Below, in pieces: positions 1 to 10,422 of a DNA stretch of 64,000 nucleotides. The DNA is from Adiantum capillus-veneris. Lineage: Eukaryota; Streptophyta; Polypodiopsida; Polypodiales; Pteridaceae. Within the stretch, counting starts at the first letter, position 1; every line of letters starts with the position of its first letter. The DNA lies in NCBI GenBank assembly GCA_014529385.2, contig CM043960.1:79082832-79146831 (forward strand). Direction: 5' to 3'. Below the pieces are notes generated by a model. That model searched no databases and was not told where the DNA came from. It saw only the letters and a program-made list of their open reading frames with translations. The translations under genes and the position numbers were made by a program.

Positions 1-827
1 TCTTGTAAAACAATCTCCAACATCTCACATAGCACCCCAACACTCTATGCGTGAGGAGAGACTTAGGTGTAGCAACCACTTGTGAGCTTCACTCTTGGTG
101 TGAGAGAAGCCTTCAAGCTACACATTGCTAGTGAGAGAGCGTGAGTTCCACAAATCTCAAAACCACTATTGTACATGCTCCTTCATCATCAATAAATTGA
201 GGTTTGGTGCATCAAAGGCGTGATTCGACGTTCAAATCTTCGTCCCTCCATTTGTGTAATACGGTTTGGTGAATTCAAGGTGACTTGTGTATTTTGAGTT
301 TTTATCAGTTGATCTTGATTTTAGAAAGTGTTTTAGTGTGTTTTTCATTGCCAGTTTTGTGTCCATTGTAAGAGGGTATTGTGGTGAGAGGTCTCCCACA
401 CCCTAAGACAGTGTGTGTGTGTTTTGGCAATGATTAGCAATCACTAAGCATTGAGTGAGTTTTGTACAAGTTCTACGATAGCATCATAACGAACCATCTC
501 CATTTGCAAGTCACAAATAAGGTATTACGCAAGATCCTTTCCTCTCTCTCTTCCCTTTGCTCTAGCTCTCTCTGGTCCATTTCATGTGTGTCTTGGTGTG
601 AGGTTTCTTGTGTGTGTTGTGTGGTGCATCTTCTTGGTTGTGCCAAAATCTCTCTTGCGTCCTAGTTCGCATACCATAACTAGGTAGTGCCCCTATCTTG
701 TTTGTGTTTGGCTGTGTGTTTGTTGTTGTGTTGTGCTTGTGGTTGCCCCAGCCCCAATCGGGCAGCACTGGAGCCTTGAGGGGTATTTAGAGGTCGCCTC
801 TCTTGTTGCCCGCCCCGGACCGCCTCA
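1..827 (+). repeat. 5' LTR (partial, R/U5 side) of the gag-only LTR element
   Basis: The sequence matches the 3' LTR copy from 5,189 onward almost base for base, apart from the Copia insertion. It ends in ..CCTCA at 827, the point where the two copies stop matching (11,146 in the other copy). The U3 part and the start of the LTR lie left of the window. Short ORFs inside it (for example 462-665) recur in the other copy only because the LTR is repeated. Confidence 0.8.
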
Positions 828-831
828 ATTT

Positions 832-850
832 TGGTGCCCCCACTGAGGAG
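832..850 (+). promoter_or_regulatory. Probable primer-binding site of the gag-only LTR element
   Basis: Four bases after the LTR end the sequence reads TGGTGCCCCCACTGAGGAG. The leading TGG complements the CCA tail of a tRNA and the position is right for a PBS. I cannot assign the tRNA from memory. Confidence 0.45.
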
Positions 851-1122
851 CAATTGTGTGCTTAGTGTTGTTGTATTGCATGAATGCTTGAATTTCAGCA
901 TAATCAAGTAGATTTTATGAATCATGAAAACAAACAGAGTTTAATTTCAAGGAAACAAAAATTGATCTAGAATATGGTTCGGATTATGCATAACATAAGA
1001 AAGGAAAAAAACATTTTCACATAAAAGTCTAGAATTCATGTTGAAAGACCTTTCAAAACTTTGTGTAGTTAGTTGATGATTGTTTGGAACTAATCTTTGT
1101 GTGGTTCTAGCATTGAGAGACT

Positions 1123-2091
1123 ATGACACGCTATACCTTTGATGATATCCCAATCTTCTTCGGAAATCCAGAAGAAGATGTTGATGATTTTTTTGCTGAT
1201 TTTAGAATGGTTTGTCATATCCTTGGTAAAAGGGATGACATTGAAAAAGGGGATTTTCTATTGCTATGCCTTAGAGGAAACGCTGAGCAATGGTTTTGGC
1301 GTATGTCTTCTCAGATTGAAGATGGATATACCCAAATTTCCAAAGCTTTGAAGGCCAGATTCTCTAAAGTTCCAACAACGGAGAAAGCATGGGCTTCAAT
1401 ACGGAGACTTCAACAACATGGTGAAGACTACTATGCTTATGAGGATATTTTTCCTCGTCAATGGGAAGGATGTGGATTTAGTTCTACATTTCCAGATTAT
1501 GTAAAAATGGATCAATTTATTTCGGGTTTGTCTCCTTTCCTAAAGACTAAGGTTACTTGTAGTGGACCCTCTACCTTTGAAGAAGCGGTCACTATTGCCC
1601 GAAGGAAGTTTCACAAGTACTTCTACATCAAAAATGGTTTCCATCATGCTGGAAGAACCAACCATCATGAAAGTGTTTCTATCAAGGAGTCATCTCCTTT
1701 GCCATACTTGTCTCCTTCTACTCCGACAAATGTTGAAGAAGTTACTTACATGCCAACTGATTATTCAAGTGCTAAAGTGTGTGGCCAAGATTCAAATGTG
1801 GAATCTCTTTCCTCTACCTTTATCACAAGCATGCAAAAATCGACACAAGATATCTCAAATGGCATTGATGATTCAATATTGGATACATCCAACCTTTTGG
1901 CGGATGATCAATTTCTAGTCCGAGCAGACGAAGCTTTTGTGCAACATGACTCTATGGAGAATGAAGAACTTGAAGGTAACCTTGATCTTATGGAATGTTC
2001 TGAGAGTGTATCTTCTCTAAAAGAAGAGAGTGAAGAAGAAGATGAAATCATAGGTGGAGAGATCATAGACCACATTGATCATAAGAGATGA
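1123..2091 (+). CDS. Gag-like capsid protein of the LTR element (322 aa)
   Basis: The ORF has the layout of a plant retrotransposon gag domain: an N-terminal stretch beginning MTRYTFDDIP, then GNAEQWFW at residues 52-59, an aromatic motif typical of the capsid helices of Ty3/Gypsy gag proteins, and a helix-rich region to about residue 165. There is no CCHC zinc knuckle, so RNA binding would need another segment. The C-terminal ~70 residues are strongly acidic (runs of E and D from about 290). It is the first ATG ORF after the PBS. It is uninterrupted, which suggests a fairly recent element or one mobilised in trans by a full-length relative. Its stop codon overlaps the start of the next ORF. 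The gag assignment rests on fold-level pattern, not on a search. Confidence 0.6.
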   Translation: MTRYTFDDIPIFFGNPEEDVDDFFADFRMVCHILGKRDDIEKGDFLLLCLRGNAEQWFWRMSSQIEDGYTQISKALKARFSKVPTTEKAWASIRRLQQHGEDYYAYEDIFPRQWEGCGFSSTFPDYVKMDQFISGLSPFLKTKVTCSGPSTFEEAVTIARRKFHKYFYIKNGFHHAGRTNHHESVSIKESSPLPYLSPSTPTNVEEVTYMPTDYSSAKVCGQDSNVESLSSTFITSMQKSTQDISNGIDDSILDTSNLLADDQFLVRADEAFVQHDSMENEELEGNLDLMECSESVSSLKEESEEEDEIIGGEIIDHIDHKR

Positions 2092-3071
2092 TTGTGTACA
2101 TGGAATGCCAACTCCAAAACAAAGTAGAAGAGTGTGAGTTGAATCCAGGTGAGGATAATCTTGAAGAAGTGTTTGAGGATGTTGAAAAGCATTGGTATGA
2201 CCCATGTATGTTAAGCATAGAGGAACCTATCATGCAAGAAGCCAAATGTTTCACAAAATCAAACAGTATTCCATCAACCTTTGAGGTGGTACAATGTGAG
2301 GAGTTACAACCTTGCCAAAGGGGGGACTTAGAAGGGGATGAAGAACATGGGAGAGTAGTAAAAAATAAAATCATAAAAGGAAACTATCAGAAGGGTATCA
2401 TTCTCTCCAATGGTGTTTTAGTGGGTGGATCTTCATTCATGGGACAATCTCTTAGCAAGAAAATCCAAGCTTTTAAAGCCCCAATCATCTTCATATTGGG
2501 TTTCACCTCTTCAAGGTCAACTTCTCCTCTCTTCACATATACCTTTCATTGGGGACACCATACCTTCTTAAGTGGAAGAGGACATGAATACTTGGTGATG
2601 AACGGATGTTTCCAAATCTTCTTCATTTGGTTCTTTGGTGTATGGAGGTCGCACATTGTGATGCTTCTGGTCTTCATCATAGATGAAAAACTTGTTGATT
2701 GCTACATGTGGATATTTCATCAATCAGTACCAAAATCTATTCTCTTCCAATGTGTTGGAAGCAATAGAAACCTTCGTCTATTATCTACTTATGTGGTAAA
2801 CTATTTGCAATACCTTCCAATAGCAGCTGGAAGCATGGATCTAGCTGTCCTAAATCATGAAGGCCATATAATTTTTGACTTGGTGAGCCTACCCAGGTTG
2901 AATGAATTTTATGAGCTACAGTTCAGGAATTCGCTCATACAAGCTCTTGAAGATCGTAGTAGATACATCAACTTTACACAGGAGGAAGAGCAACCAATCT
3001 TTTATATCACATTCATAGTGATAGGTGCAATGATGGAAAACAGTAAAATCTACAAGTTTCTTCAACCGTAA
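2088..3071 (+). CDS. Unassigned second ORF of the LTR element (327 aa), overlapping gag by ATGA
   Basis: The ATG at 2,088 overlaps the gag TGA at 2,089-2,091, so the two ORFs sit in different frames with a 4-base overlap that would allow stop-restart translation or frameshifting. The N-terminal ~110 residues are charged and acidic. A middle part (about residues 130-215) is rich in hydrophobic and aromatic residues (for example IFFIWFFGV and MLLVFII) and could span a membrane, as in env-like third ORFs of some plant LTR elements. No protease, RT or integrase motif is present. I do not recognise the family. It could also be the C-terminal part of a longer gag reading frame that has diverged. 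The intact 984-bp frame next to gag is the main reason to list it. Confidence 0.4.
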   Translation: MIVYMECQLQNKVEECELNPGEDNLEEVFEDVEKHWYDPCMLSIEEPIMQEAKCFTKSNSIPSTFEVVQCEELQPCQRGDLEGDEEHGRVVKNKIIKGNYQKGIILSNGVLVGGSSFMGQSLSKKIQAFKAPIIFILGFTSSRSTSPLFTYTFHWGHHTFLSGRGHEYLVMNGCFQIFFIWFFGVWRSHIVMLLVFIIDEKLVDCYMWIFHQSVPKSILFQCVGSNRNLRLLSTYVVNYLQYLPIAAGSMDLAVLNHEGHIIFDLVSLPRLNEFYELQFRNSLIQALEDRSRYINFTQEEEQPIFYITFIVIGAMMENSKIYKFLQP

Positions 3072-3358
3072 TCATTAAGTGATTCCATACCATACATCTC
3101 GCTTTGGGAAAGATATTTCAAGATCTTTGATCCTGGGGGGTGCTTATGGAAACTTTCTCAATGGAGGAGGTTTACTCCGTCACTTCATTTCATCTTGCTA
3201 TTGGCTCAGAGAACCTTCCATAAAACACAAGGTTTTTTAATCATACAACAAAGGTTCTTCAAAGATAAGAGCAGACAAAGACAGACGTTACATAATATAC
3301 ATGTTGTATGATCAAATAAATGGTACATGAATGTACCATTATCTAAGGGGGGGGCTAA
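3072..3358 (+). other. 3' non-coding tail of the LTR element with palindrome and polypurine tract
   Basis: No ORF is supported here. A perfect 10-bp inverted repeat with a 2-base spacer (AATGGTACAT / ATGTACCATT, 3,319-3,340) lies directly before the polypurine tract AAGGGGGGGG (3,345 onward), which would prime plus-strand synthesis at the edge of the 3' LTR (TGATAGCC at 3,359). Confidence 0.55.
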
Positions 3359-4959
3359 TGATAGCCGTTTTTCGGCTCTCCATAATTGCCATAGTAAGTT
3401 ACTCCACCCTACCAAATTCACCCAAACGCTATGGCTATCCCTACCATTTCACTGTACATAGGCGTGTGTGAGTTAGGGGGCTTTTCCCATATCTTCTTAA
3501 AAACCCTCAGCTAGCTAGTCACTCGGCTAGTTGAGCCAAAAAAAAAAAAAAAAAGTATATTATGGCCTCTTTGTGTGTAAATATTTCATTGTATATATGG
3601 CCTAAATATATGGATTTTTTATAATTATTTTGGTATTTTATTTAAATATTTCTACTTAGGTGTGTGTTTTATTAAACCTATGTACACCTTCTTTAATCCT
3701 CTTACACCATAATTATATTTTTTGCCAATATGTACATACTCTAACCTCATATTTTTCCTTTATACAAATCACTCCCACATTTTCACCCTCACCCTCGTGA
3801 AAACAAAAAATTGATTTCTACTCATTGGTCACATTTATTATATTATTTACTTGCATACCTTTTCCTCTTTCACCCAAAATAATTCAAAGAGGGACCATAT
3901 CATATGATTCCAATATCTTTTCATATCCATAACTCCTCCATATTTTTATTATTATTTTTACTCATTATTCTAACACCATGTGCTCATTGAGCTAAAGTCC
4001 ATGAATAGTCCATACACTAGTCCCACCATGTATATATTTCTTTATTCACCAATAATCCTCCTCCATGCATGGGTCAAGGGCAACTTGGATGCTTTGTATT
4101 ATAATATGACAAAGGAGGGGCTCACTCTTGGATGCATTGTACAAATTCAACAAAGGAGGGGGCCACTAAAAGACTTTTGCAGGCATAAAAAACAGGCTTT
4201 TTGGTGAGAATTTTGGCACCTATCTCCACTCCAAATTTGGAGCGTTGGTCAAAAAAGAAAATGTAGCCCACTCTCTAAATAATCACGTCAAATTTTTTCA
4301 TGATTTTTGGAGCTACCAGCGGTGAGCTATGATTTTTTGAGTGGACCCCAGTCTGCCCACTTTCCTCACAAGTAGCCCTTAGTCTTCTCTCACCCTTCCA
4401 CACACCTACTCACTCTTACACATCCCTCCCTCTCCTTCCCTCACTCAAACCTGCAATTTACATGGCTTCTCCCACCCTCTTCACCATTACCCTTCTCTCT
4501 CATCCCTATAGTTCTTTTATGAACCTCTACATACATACACCCTCTCCATGTCTCTCTCTATTGCTTCTATGTTACAATTTCATTTACCTCTCCTAAAAAT
4601 ATCTAAAATTCAGCATCTTAACCATGATAACTTCTGCAAATTGAGGATTTTTCATCAACAAATCCTCTTTTCATCGTGGTGGTCAACCGTGGCGGCGGCG
4701 TAAAGAAGCGAAGAAGAAGAAGAAGACCAGCGGTCATTTTTTCCACAATCTACACAAGGGTGAGCTCAGCTTCTTCAAAGCTTCACCATCTCAATGATTC
4801 TCTTTTAATTCACCCCTCTTCCTTCATCAAATCAACTCACTCTACCCATTGTAAATGTAACATTAACTTTCTAGTGATTACTAACGACTAACATACTAAC
4901 ACAAAATAGCATTGACCTAACCATAAAAGACACCTCACCTCAAGACATGTGTATAGTAA

Positions 4960-4961
<2 letters not shown>

Positions 4962-4996
<35 letters not shown>
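4962..4996. repeat. (CT)n microsatellite in LTR U3
   Basis: An uninterrupted CT repeat of about 17 units, some 170 bp upstream of the LTR TATA box. ORFs crossing it are low-complexity artefacts. Confidence 0.9.
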
Positions 4997-4998
<2 letters not shown>

Positions 4999-5168
4999 TA
5001 CTTACTTTCACCTTATCTACCATCAATAATGCTCTCTTTTGAGCCCACATCCATGACTCAAGCAGACAAAGAAGGCCCGCAATGTTTTGATATTCAAAAA
5101 AATCATAATCCTGATTTGTTAGCTTGTAAATTAGGATTTCCAATAATCTTAATGAGGGGTCTCCAACT

Positions 5169-5177
5169 TATAAATAG
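5169..5177 (+). promoter_or_regulatory. TATA box of the LTR promoter (TATAAATAG)
   Basis: A perfect plant TATA box lies in the LTR, placing transcription start near 5,200. The equivalent place in the 5' LTR is just left of position 1. A Copia element has since been inserted about 100 bp downstream of this start. Confidence 0.65.
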
Positions 5178-5293
5178 ACCCCTCTCCTTCTTGTAAAACA
5201 ATCTCCAACATCTCACATAGCACCATAACACTCTATGCGTGAGGAGAGACTTAGGTGTAGCAACCACTTGTGAGCTTCACTCTTGGTGTGAGA

Positions 5294-5615
5294 TGTAAAG
5301 AATGAGGATGCAAGAGAGCTACACAAGACAAGCACAAAGCACACAGAGATGGAAAGCTTCTTCTTCTTCTTCACAGAAAAGAGAGTACAAAATGACTAAG
5401 TGCTAAAGCTGAAAAGTAGCACATATGTACATGCGATCACTAAGTGTGAACTCGCTAGAAGCGTACTAGGCTGGCACTATAAGTGTAGTCCAGCTGTAGA
5501 ATCACTGGCAGAGATCCTCCGTGTCGGTCACCTAACGCGCCAGTGAGTAAATGCCGTAAGCGGCCAAGACCTGTAGTGGATGCCAGCTCAAGGTGTAGAG
5601 CTCGACATCTCAACA
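5294..5615 (-). repeat. Copia 3' LTR
   Basis: 322 bp, TG...CA on the plus strand. It matches the copy at 10,101-10,422 except for three substitutions (near 5,452, 5,537 and 5,573). Confidence 0.95.
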
Positions 5616-6403
5616 CTCCCCCTCGAGCTCTGCATGTCGCAGAGTCCAAGCATAGTCCGGAAACGTCGAAGCTTCTCAGCTCCGAGGGCCTTGGTAAAGA
5701 TATCCGCTATCTGCTCCTCTGTGCTGACGTAGACCATGTCAATGTCGCCCGCCAACACTCGCTCTCGAACGTAGTGGTAATGGACCTCTATGTGTTTGGT
5801 CCTAGCATGGAACACTGGGTTCCTAGCCAACTGCATGCTGCTGAGGTTGTCACAATGAATGACAATCTGTTGGTCCACCTGCACTCCCAAGTCCTCAAGT
5901 AATGTGCGTAGCCAAGCTACCTCGCACACCGCAACTGCTGCACCTCTGTACTCGGCCTCTGTGCTCGATAAAGCAACCGTAGGCTGCTTTTTGCTGCTCC
6001 AAGTAACAGCAGCACTCCCAAAAGAGAACATGAAGCCACTCGTAGATCTCCTATCAACAATGCTACCTGCCCAATCTGCATCTGTATACCCATACAATGC
6101 TAATGGTGCATCTGCTGCATAGAACAATGCGTAGTCAAGAGTACCTTGCACATACCTAAGTGTGCGTCGTACTCCATCCAAATGTGGCTTCCTCGGAAGT
6201 TGCATGAACTGACTCTCCAAGCCTACTGTGTAGCTCAAATCTGGCCTCGTGATAGTCAAGTAGATTAGACTACCCACAATCTTCCTGTACATGTTGACAT
6301 CCTCAACAACATCACCCTTCTCTGCACTCAGCTTTGCATTCACATCCAAGGGAATAGAAATTGGCTTACAATCAGCCATACCATACTTTGACAACATGTC
6401 CAA
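5588..6403 (-). pseudogene. Copia RNase H domain, cut off from RT by a deletion
   Basis: This frame carries the Copia RNase H hallmarks in order: DADWAGS, RRSTSGF, LSSTEAEYRG, DNLSSMQLARNP and FHARTKHIEVHYHYVRE, covering the catalytic acidic residues. Upstream, the RT frame ends at a TAG and the two frames differ, because a short stretch that normally links the RT thumb to RNase H is missing at about 6,405-6,410. The reading frame runs through the polypurine tract and stops 28 bp inside the 3' LTR. Within itself it has no internal stop. Confidence 0.9.
5616..5624 (-). promoter_or_regulatory. Copia polypurine tract
   Basis: On the minus strand GAGGGGGAG abuts the 3' LTR, the site that primes plus-strand DNA synthesis. 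Confidence 0.8.
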
Positions 6404-6432
6404 AGCTTGCCCAAATCTTTCATTTCAAACTC

Positions 6433-8757
6433 CTATTTGAGAAGACCCTTCACATGGTCAATCTCCATAGCATTGTCACCAACAATAATAAGGTCATCTA
6501 CATATATGGTAATGACCACAATCCCCACATCACTCTCATGTACATAGAGTGAATGATCAGCATGAGCTCTCCTAAAACCAATACTGACAAGATACTTGGC
6601 AATCCTGTCATACCATGCTCTAGAGCCTTGCTTCAAACCATACAAAGCTTTGAGAAGTCTGCATACATAATCTGGGTAACCTGGATCGACATAACCAGGT
6701 GGCTGATCCATATACACTTCCTCTTGCAACTCACCATTCAAGAAGGCATTCTTTACATCCATTTGATGCATAATCCATCCTCTAGATACAGCCACTGCTA
6801 TGACAGCTCTCACTGTCGTCATCTTTGCCACTGGAGCAAAGGTCTCCTCATAGTCTATGCCATACGTCTGTGCATAACCCTTTGCGACCAGCCTTGCCTT
6901 GTGACGCTCAATGTTACCATCAGCCTTATGCTTGGTTTTATACACCCATTTACAGCCAATAGCTTTCTTGCCACTTGGCAATGGCACCAACTCCCATGTG
7001 TCATTTGCTTCCAATGCAGCCATCTCTTCATTCATTGCATCATCCCAATGCACATTTCCAACTGCATCCTCAAAACATGTGGGCTCCACATCCTGTATCA
7101 CCTTAGCCATGTAGGCTTGGTGATGCGCTAGATACCCATCATAAGTCAATTTCTGAACTAGATTTCTGACTCTATTAGATCTGCGCGGTCCTGGGTCACT
7201 CCTTTGCCCTCTAGCATCTTCTTGTACTTTCCTTACACCAGGTGTCCTGACAGCCGGAATTCCAAATTCCTCATCAATACTTTGTTCAGAACCATCTGAA
7301 TCCATGTCTACATGTGAAAAACCTGATGATGCATCAACCATAAAGGGAGGTTCATCAACCTTTTCCTTTCCTTTTCGTGATACATTCCCTGTACCTGTTG
7401 GTGGAGTAACCTGCGTACGTAGTCTACCATTCCATGGTTTCTCAACAGAGCCACGAGAAGAGGACTCTTGTGGTCCACTCAAAACCTGTGACTGTGGCCT
7501 CACATTTTGTACAACCACATCATCTTTTACATCAGCCCCAATAGTGCCATGTGCATTACTGTACCAGCTGCTCATCTCATCAAGGACTACATCTCTGCTC
7601 ACTCGTAATTCTCGTGTAGTAGGATTGTAGCACTTGTACCCCTTTTGTTCAAGGGAATATCCCACAAGAATACATTTCTCTGCTTTAGGATCCAATTTCC
7701 TACGCAACTCATCGGGAACATGCACGTAAGCTATGCAGCCAAACACTTTCAAGTGTGCCAAATCAGGCTTTGTACCTGTAAACTTTTCCTCAGGTGTTAC
7801 ATCATGCACCGCAGCTGTAGGTGTCCTGTTCATAATGTACACAGCTGTATTTACGGCTTCAGCCCAGAAATGATGAGGCATGTTCTTCTCATTCATCAAT
7901 GCACGTGCAACCTCTGCAATGTGCCTGTTTTTCCTTTCTGCGACCCCATTCTGTTGTGGAGTATATCTGCATGTAAACTGCCTGCGTATACCATGCATTC
8001 GCAGAAAATCTGAAAAATCATTGGAGAAGTACTCTCCCCCTCCATCTGACCTCAATGTCTTGATTTGCATATCTGTCTCCTTCTCAATCATGACTTTGAA
8101 GTCTTGAAAGTGACCAAACACTTCACTTTTGTTACGCATGAAGTAGACCCATACTTTCCTTGTATGGTCATCAATGAAAGAGACATAATACCTGCAACCA
8201 TGTATACTTGCAGTATCGGTTGGACCCCAAACATCTGTGTGCACCACCTCGAGTGGCTTTTTACATACATTGCGCTCATGTGGAAATGAGCCCTTTGACT
8301 GTTTTCCAAACTGGCATGCTGCACACACTTTATGCATACCATCCACCTTGAATTTGGGCAACCCTTTTACAATCTGTTTTGATTGCATGCTGCGCAATCT
8401 CTGCTCATTGACATGGCCAATGCGTTTGTGCCAAATGTCAACATCAGCCACAACACCTGTGCCCTGTGCAAATAATGCAGCTTTTACCTCAGGCATGTCT
8501 ACATTCAGCGTAAACATTCTGCCCACACATTTTCCCTCTGTGATCAGCTTACAGCCATTCTGGAAATCTTCTACATAACAGCCATTTGGATTGAAGCGAA
8601 CCTGCGAACCCTGCTCAACCATTTGTCCAACAGAAACAAGATTCTTTGTAATGTTTGGGACATGAAGTACATCTGCTAAGTACTTTGATTTCCCACTCTT
8701 CGTATTTAGAGGTATGTCCCCTACATGAGCAATGGGGTGAGCTGTGTCATCTCCTGT
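6433..8757 (-). pseudogene. Copia pol: protease end, integrase, reverse transcriptase
   Basis: The frame is open from just after the TAG at 8,758 to the TAG at 6,433 and is in phase with gag. It encodes the protease C-terminus, then integrase: an HHCC zinc finger (WHKRIGH ... CAACQFGK), a DDE core (TDVWGP, SDGGGEY, PQQNGVAERKNR) and a GYS..KGYKCY C-terminal part. Reverse transcriptase follows, with GCKWVYKTKHKADG, LVAKGYAQ, DVKNAFLNGEL, ALYGLKQ and the catalytic YVDDLIIVGD. The last ~80 residues of RT fall in the region lost before RNase H. The enzymes would copy and integrate the element DNA; here the chain would be separated from gag and from RNase H. Confidence 0.92.
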
Positions 8758-9867
8758 CTACACATAGCCTGACACATCTGGTTTGCGCATATCTCTAAAC
8801 CACTCTCCACGAGACGTCATGTGATTAGAGGCACCCGAATCCACATACCAAACATCATCTTGGGTGGAATTCTCTGCAGTCATTGTATTCATTACATGCT
8901 GCATAACAAACATGCGCTCGTTTTTGCTGTCATCTGCATCTTTGCTAGTAGATGCATAGTTGCCCTGTTCTCTCTTTCTACTTGCTTTTCCCTTTGGACA
9001 GTCACGTGACATGTGACCTCTTTCACCACAAGTCCAACATTCTCTACTATCTGGAGTATGTTGCTGCCTGCTTGATCCTGCACCACGACCTCTTTGACTC
9101 CCCCTGCCTTGAGACTGGTTTCCCCTGCCACCTGTATTGTTTTGATTTGATTGCCATTCGAGAAATTGGCCCCTGCAACCCCTTGGGCCTCGACCACGAC
9201 CTCTACCTCTACCTCTGTTGGAGTTAGAATAGAAGGCCTGTTCAGAATTATTTCTGCCATGAGAAGAAGATGTGTCAAGGTTCTTCTCCTCAAGAATAAG
9301 CATAGAAATCAAATCTTGGAACACGGGGATGTCGTCTCTTGTATTCATGGAAGACCTGAAATGTACATACTCATCTCCTAGACCATCCAAGCATGCACGG
9401 ACAATGTCATCATCTTCCACTGAGACTTTAATAGATCCAAGAGCCTCAATGATACTCTTGATCTTCAAGGCATAATCATTGATTGAGAGGTTGTTCCTCT
9501 TAACCTGATTTAGCTCCGACTTTAGTTGAAGCTTCCTGGCCTTGGTGTTCACCTCGAACACTCTGCCTAAGTTTCTCCATGCAATGGCGGGGGTTTCAGC
9601 ATCCTGTAGATAGCCCATCATGCCATCTGTGATGCTCATAGACAGCCAATACATCACTTTGCTCTGGCCTTGTTGCCAGTCCCTCAAAGCTTTCCTTTGT
9701 TCTGCTGTAGCATTTGCCTCGGGAATCTCTGGTTCCTTTTCATTGTCTCCTTCTACATAGTCCCAATAACCTTTTCCTTTTAGGAAATTTGTTATTCTGA
9801 ACTTCCATGCAGGGTAGTTATTTTTCTCAAGCTTCTCAGTAACAATCTGACTGAAACCGTCAGACAT
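8758..9867 (-). pseudogene. Copia gag and protease active site, ending in a premature TAG
   Basis: It begins with the ATG at 9,867 (MSDGFSQIVTEKL), about 220 nt after the PBS. The first ~190 residues fit the Copia gag fold (YPAWKFRITNFLKG, WRNLGRVFE). An RG-rich segment follows, then a CCHC zinc knuckle CWTCGERGHMSRDC that would bind the genomic RNA. The frame continues into the protease active site YVDSGASNHM and stops at TAG (8,758-8,760), eight bases' worth of codons after a conserved SGYV. The next codons in the same frame continue the protease, so this is one nonsense codon, not the natural end. The base after the stop is A, which does not match the usual plant readthrough context. Confidence 0.92.
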
Positions 9868-10088
9868 CTTGAAGCACTAAGACAAAATAGCTGCAATCTG
9901 CAAAAACCTGCAAATCTGTTGAACCTGCTATCGTGGTTCCTGTAACGCTTTCTACACTCAACGAGTGTCCACAATCAAGCGTACATACAACCACTGTACT
10001 TGTACAGTAAATCTCTGTATACTGCACTTTGGAGACCCGTTCAGAAACTTGTTGCTCTTGCTCTCTTAGCCTCTCTTGCCTGCACCAG

Positions 10089-10100
10089 GCTCTGATACCA
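10089..10100 (-). promoter_or_regulatory. Copia primer-binding site for initiator tRNA-Met
   Basis: On the minus strand TGGTATCAGAGC starts directly at the 5' LTR edge. This is the standard plant Copia PBS, complementary to the 3' end of initiator tRNA-Met. Confidence 0.93.
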
Positions 10101-10422
10101 TGTAAAGAATGAGGATGCAAGAGAGCTACACAAGACAAGCACAAAGCACACAGAGATGGAAAGCTTCTTCTTCTTCTTCACAGAAAAGAGAGTACAAAAT
10201 GACTAAGTGCTAAAGCTGAAAAGTAGCACATATGTACATGCGATCACTAAGTGTGAACTCCCTAGAAGCGTACTAGGCTGGCACTATAAGTGTAGTCCAG
10301 CTGTAGAATCACTGGCAGAGATCCTCCGTGTCGGTCACCTAATGCGCCAGTGAGTAAATGCCGTAAGCGGCCAAGACCCGTAGTGGATGCCAGCTCAAGG
10401 TGTAGAGCTCGACATCTCAACA
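10101..10422 (-). repeat. Copia 5' LTR
   Basis: 322 bp; it pairs with 5,294-5,615 (three differences) and is followed by the target duplication TGAGA at 10,423-10,427. Confidence 0.95.

Larger units (their letters stand above)
5294..10422 (-). mobile_element. Ty1/Copia LTR retrotransposon, nearly complete but defective
   Basis: The element is 5,129 bp with two 322-bp LTRs that start TG and end CA, flanked by the 5-bp target duplication TGAGA (5,289-5,293 and 10,423-10,427). The uninterrupted LTR copy at the window start has this TGAGA once. Read on the minus strand the order is 5' LTR, PBS, gag, protease, integrase, reverse transcriptase, RNase H, polypurine tract, 3' LTR, the Copia order. 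The LTRs differ at three positions (about 0.9 percent), so insertion was recent. Coding is broken by a TAG after the protease active site, a second TAG at 6,433 and a short deletion between RT and RNase H. Further transposition would need another copy's proteins. Confidence 0.95.

Noticed and set aside
462-665. 67-aa ORF repeated at 10,781-10,984
   Set aside because: It recurs only because both lie in LTR copies; no promoter or family.
5543-8578. Many plus-strand ORFs over the Copia element
   Set aside because: Antisense shadows of the Copia gag-pol frames.
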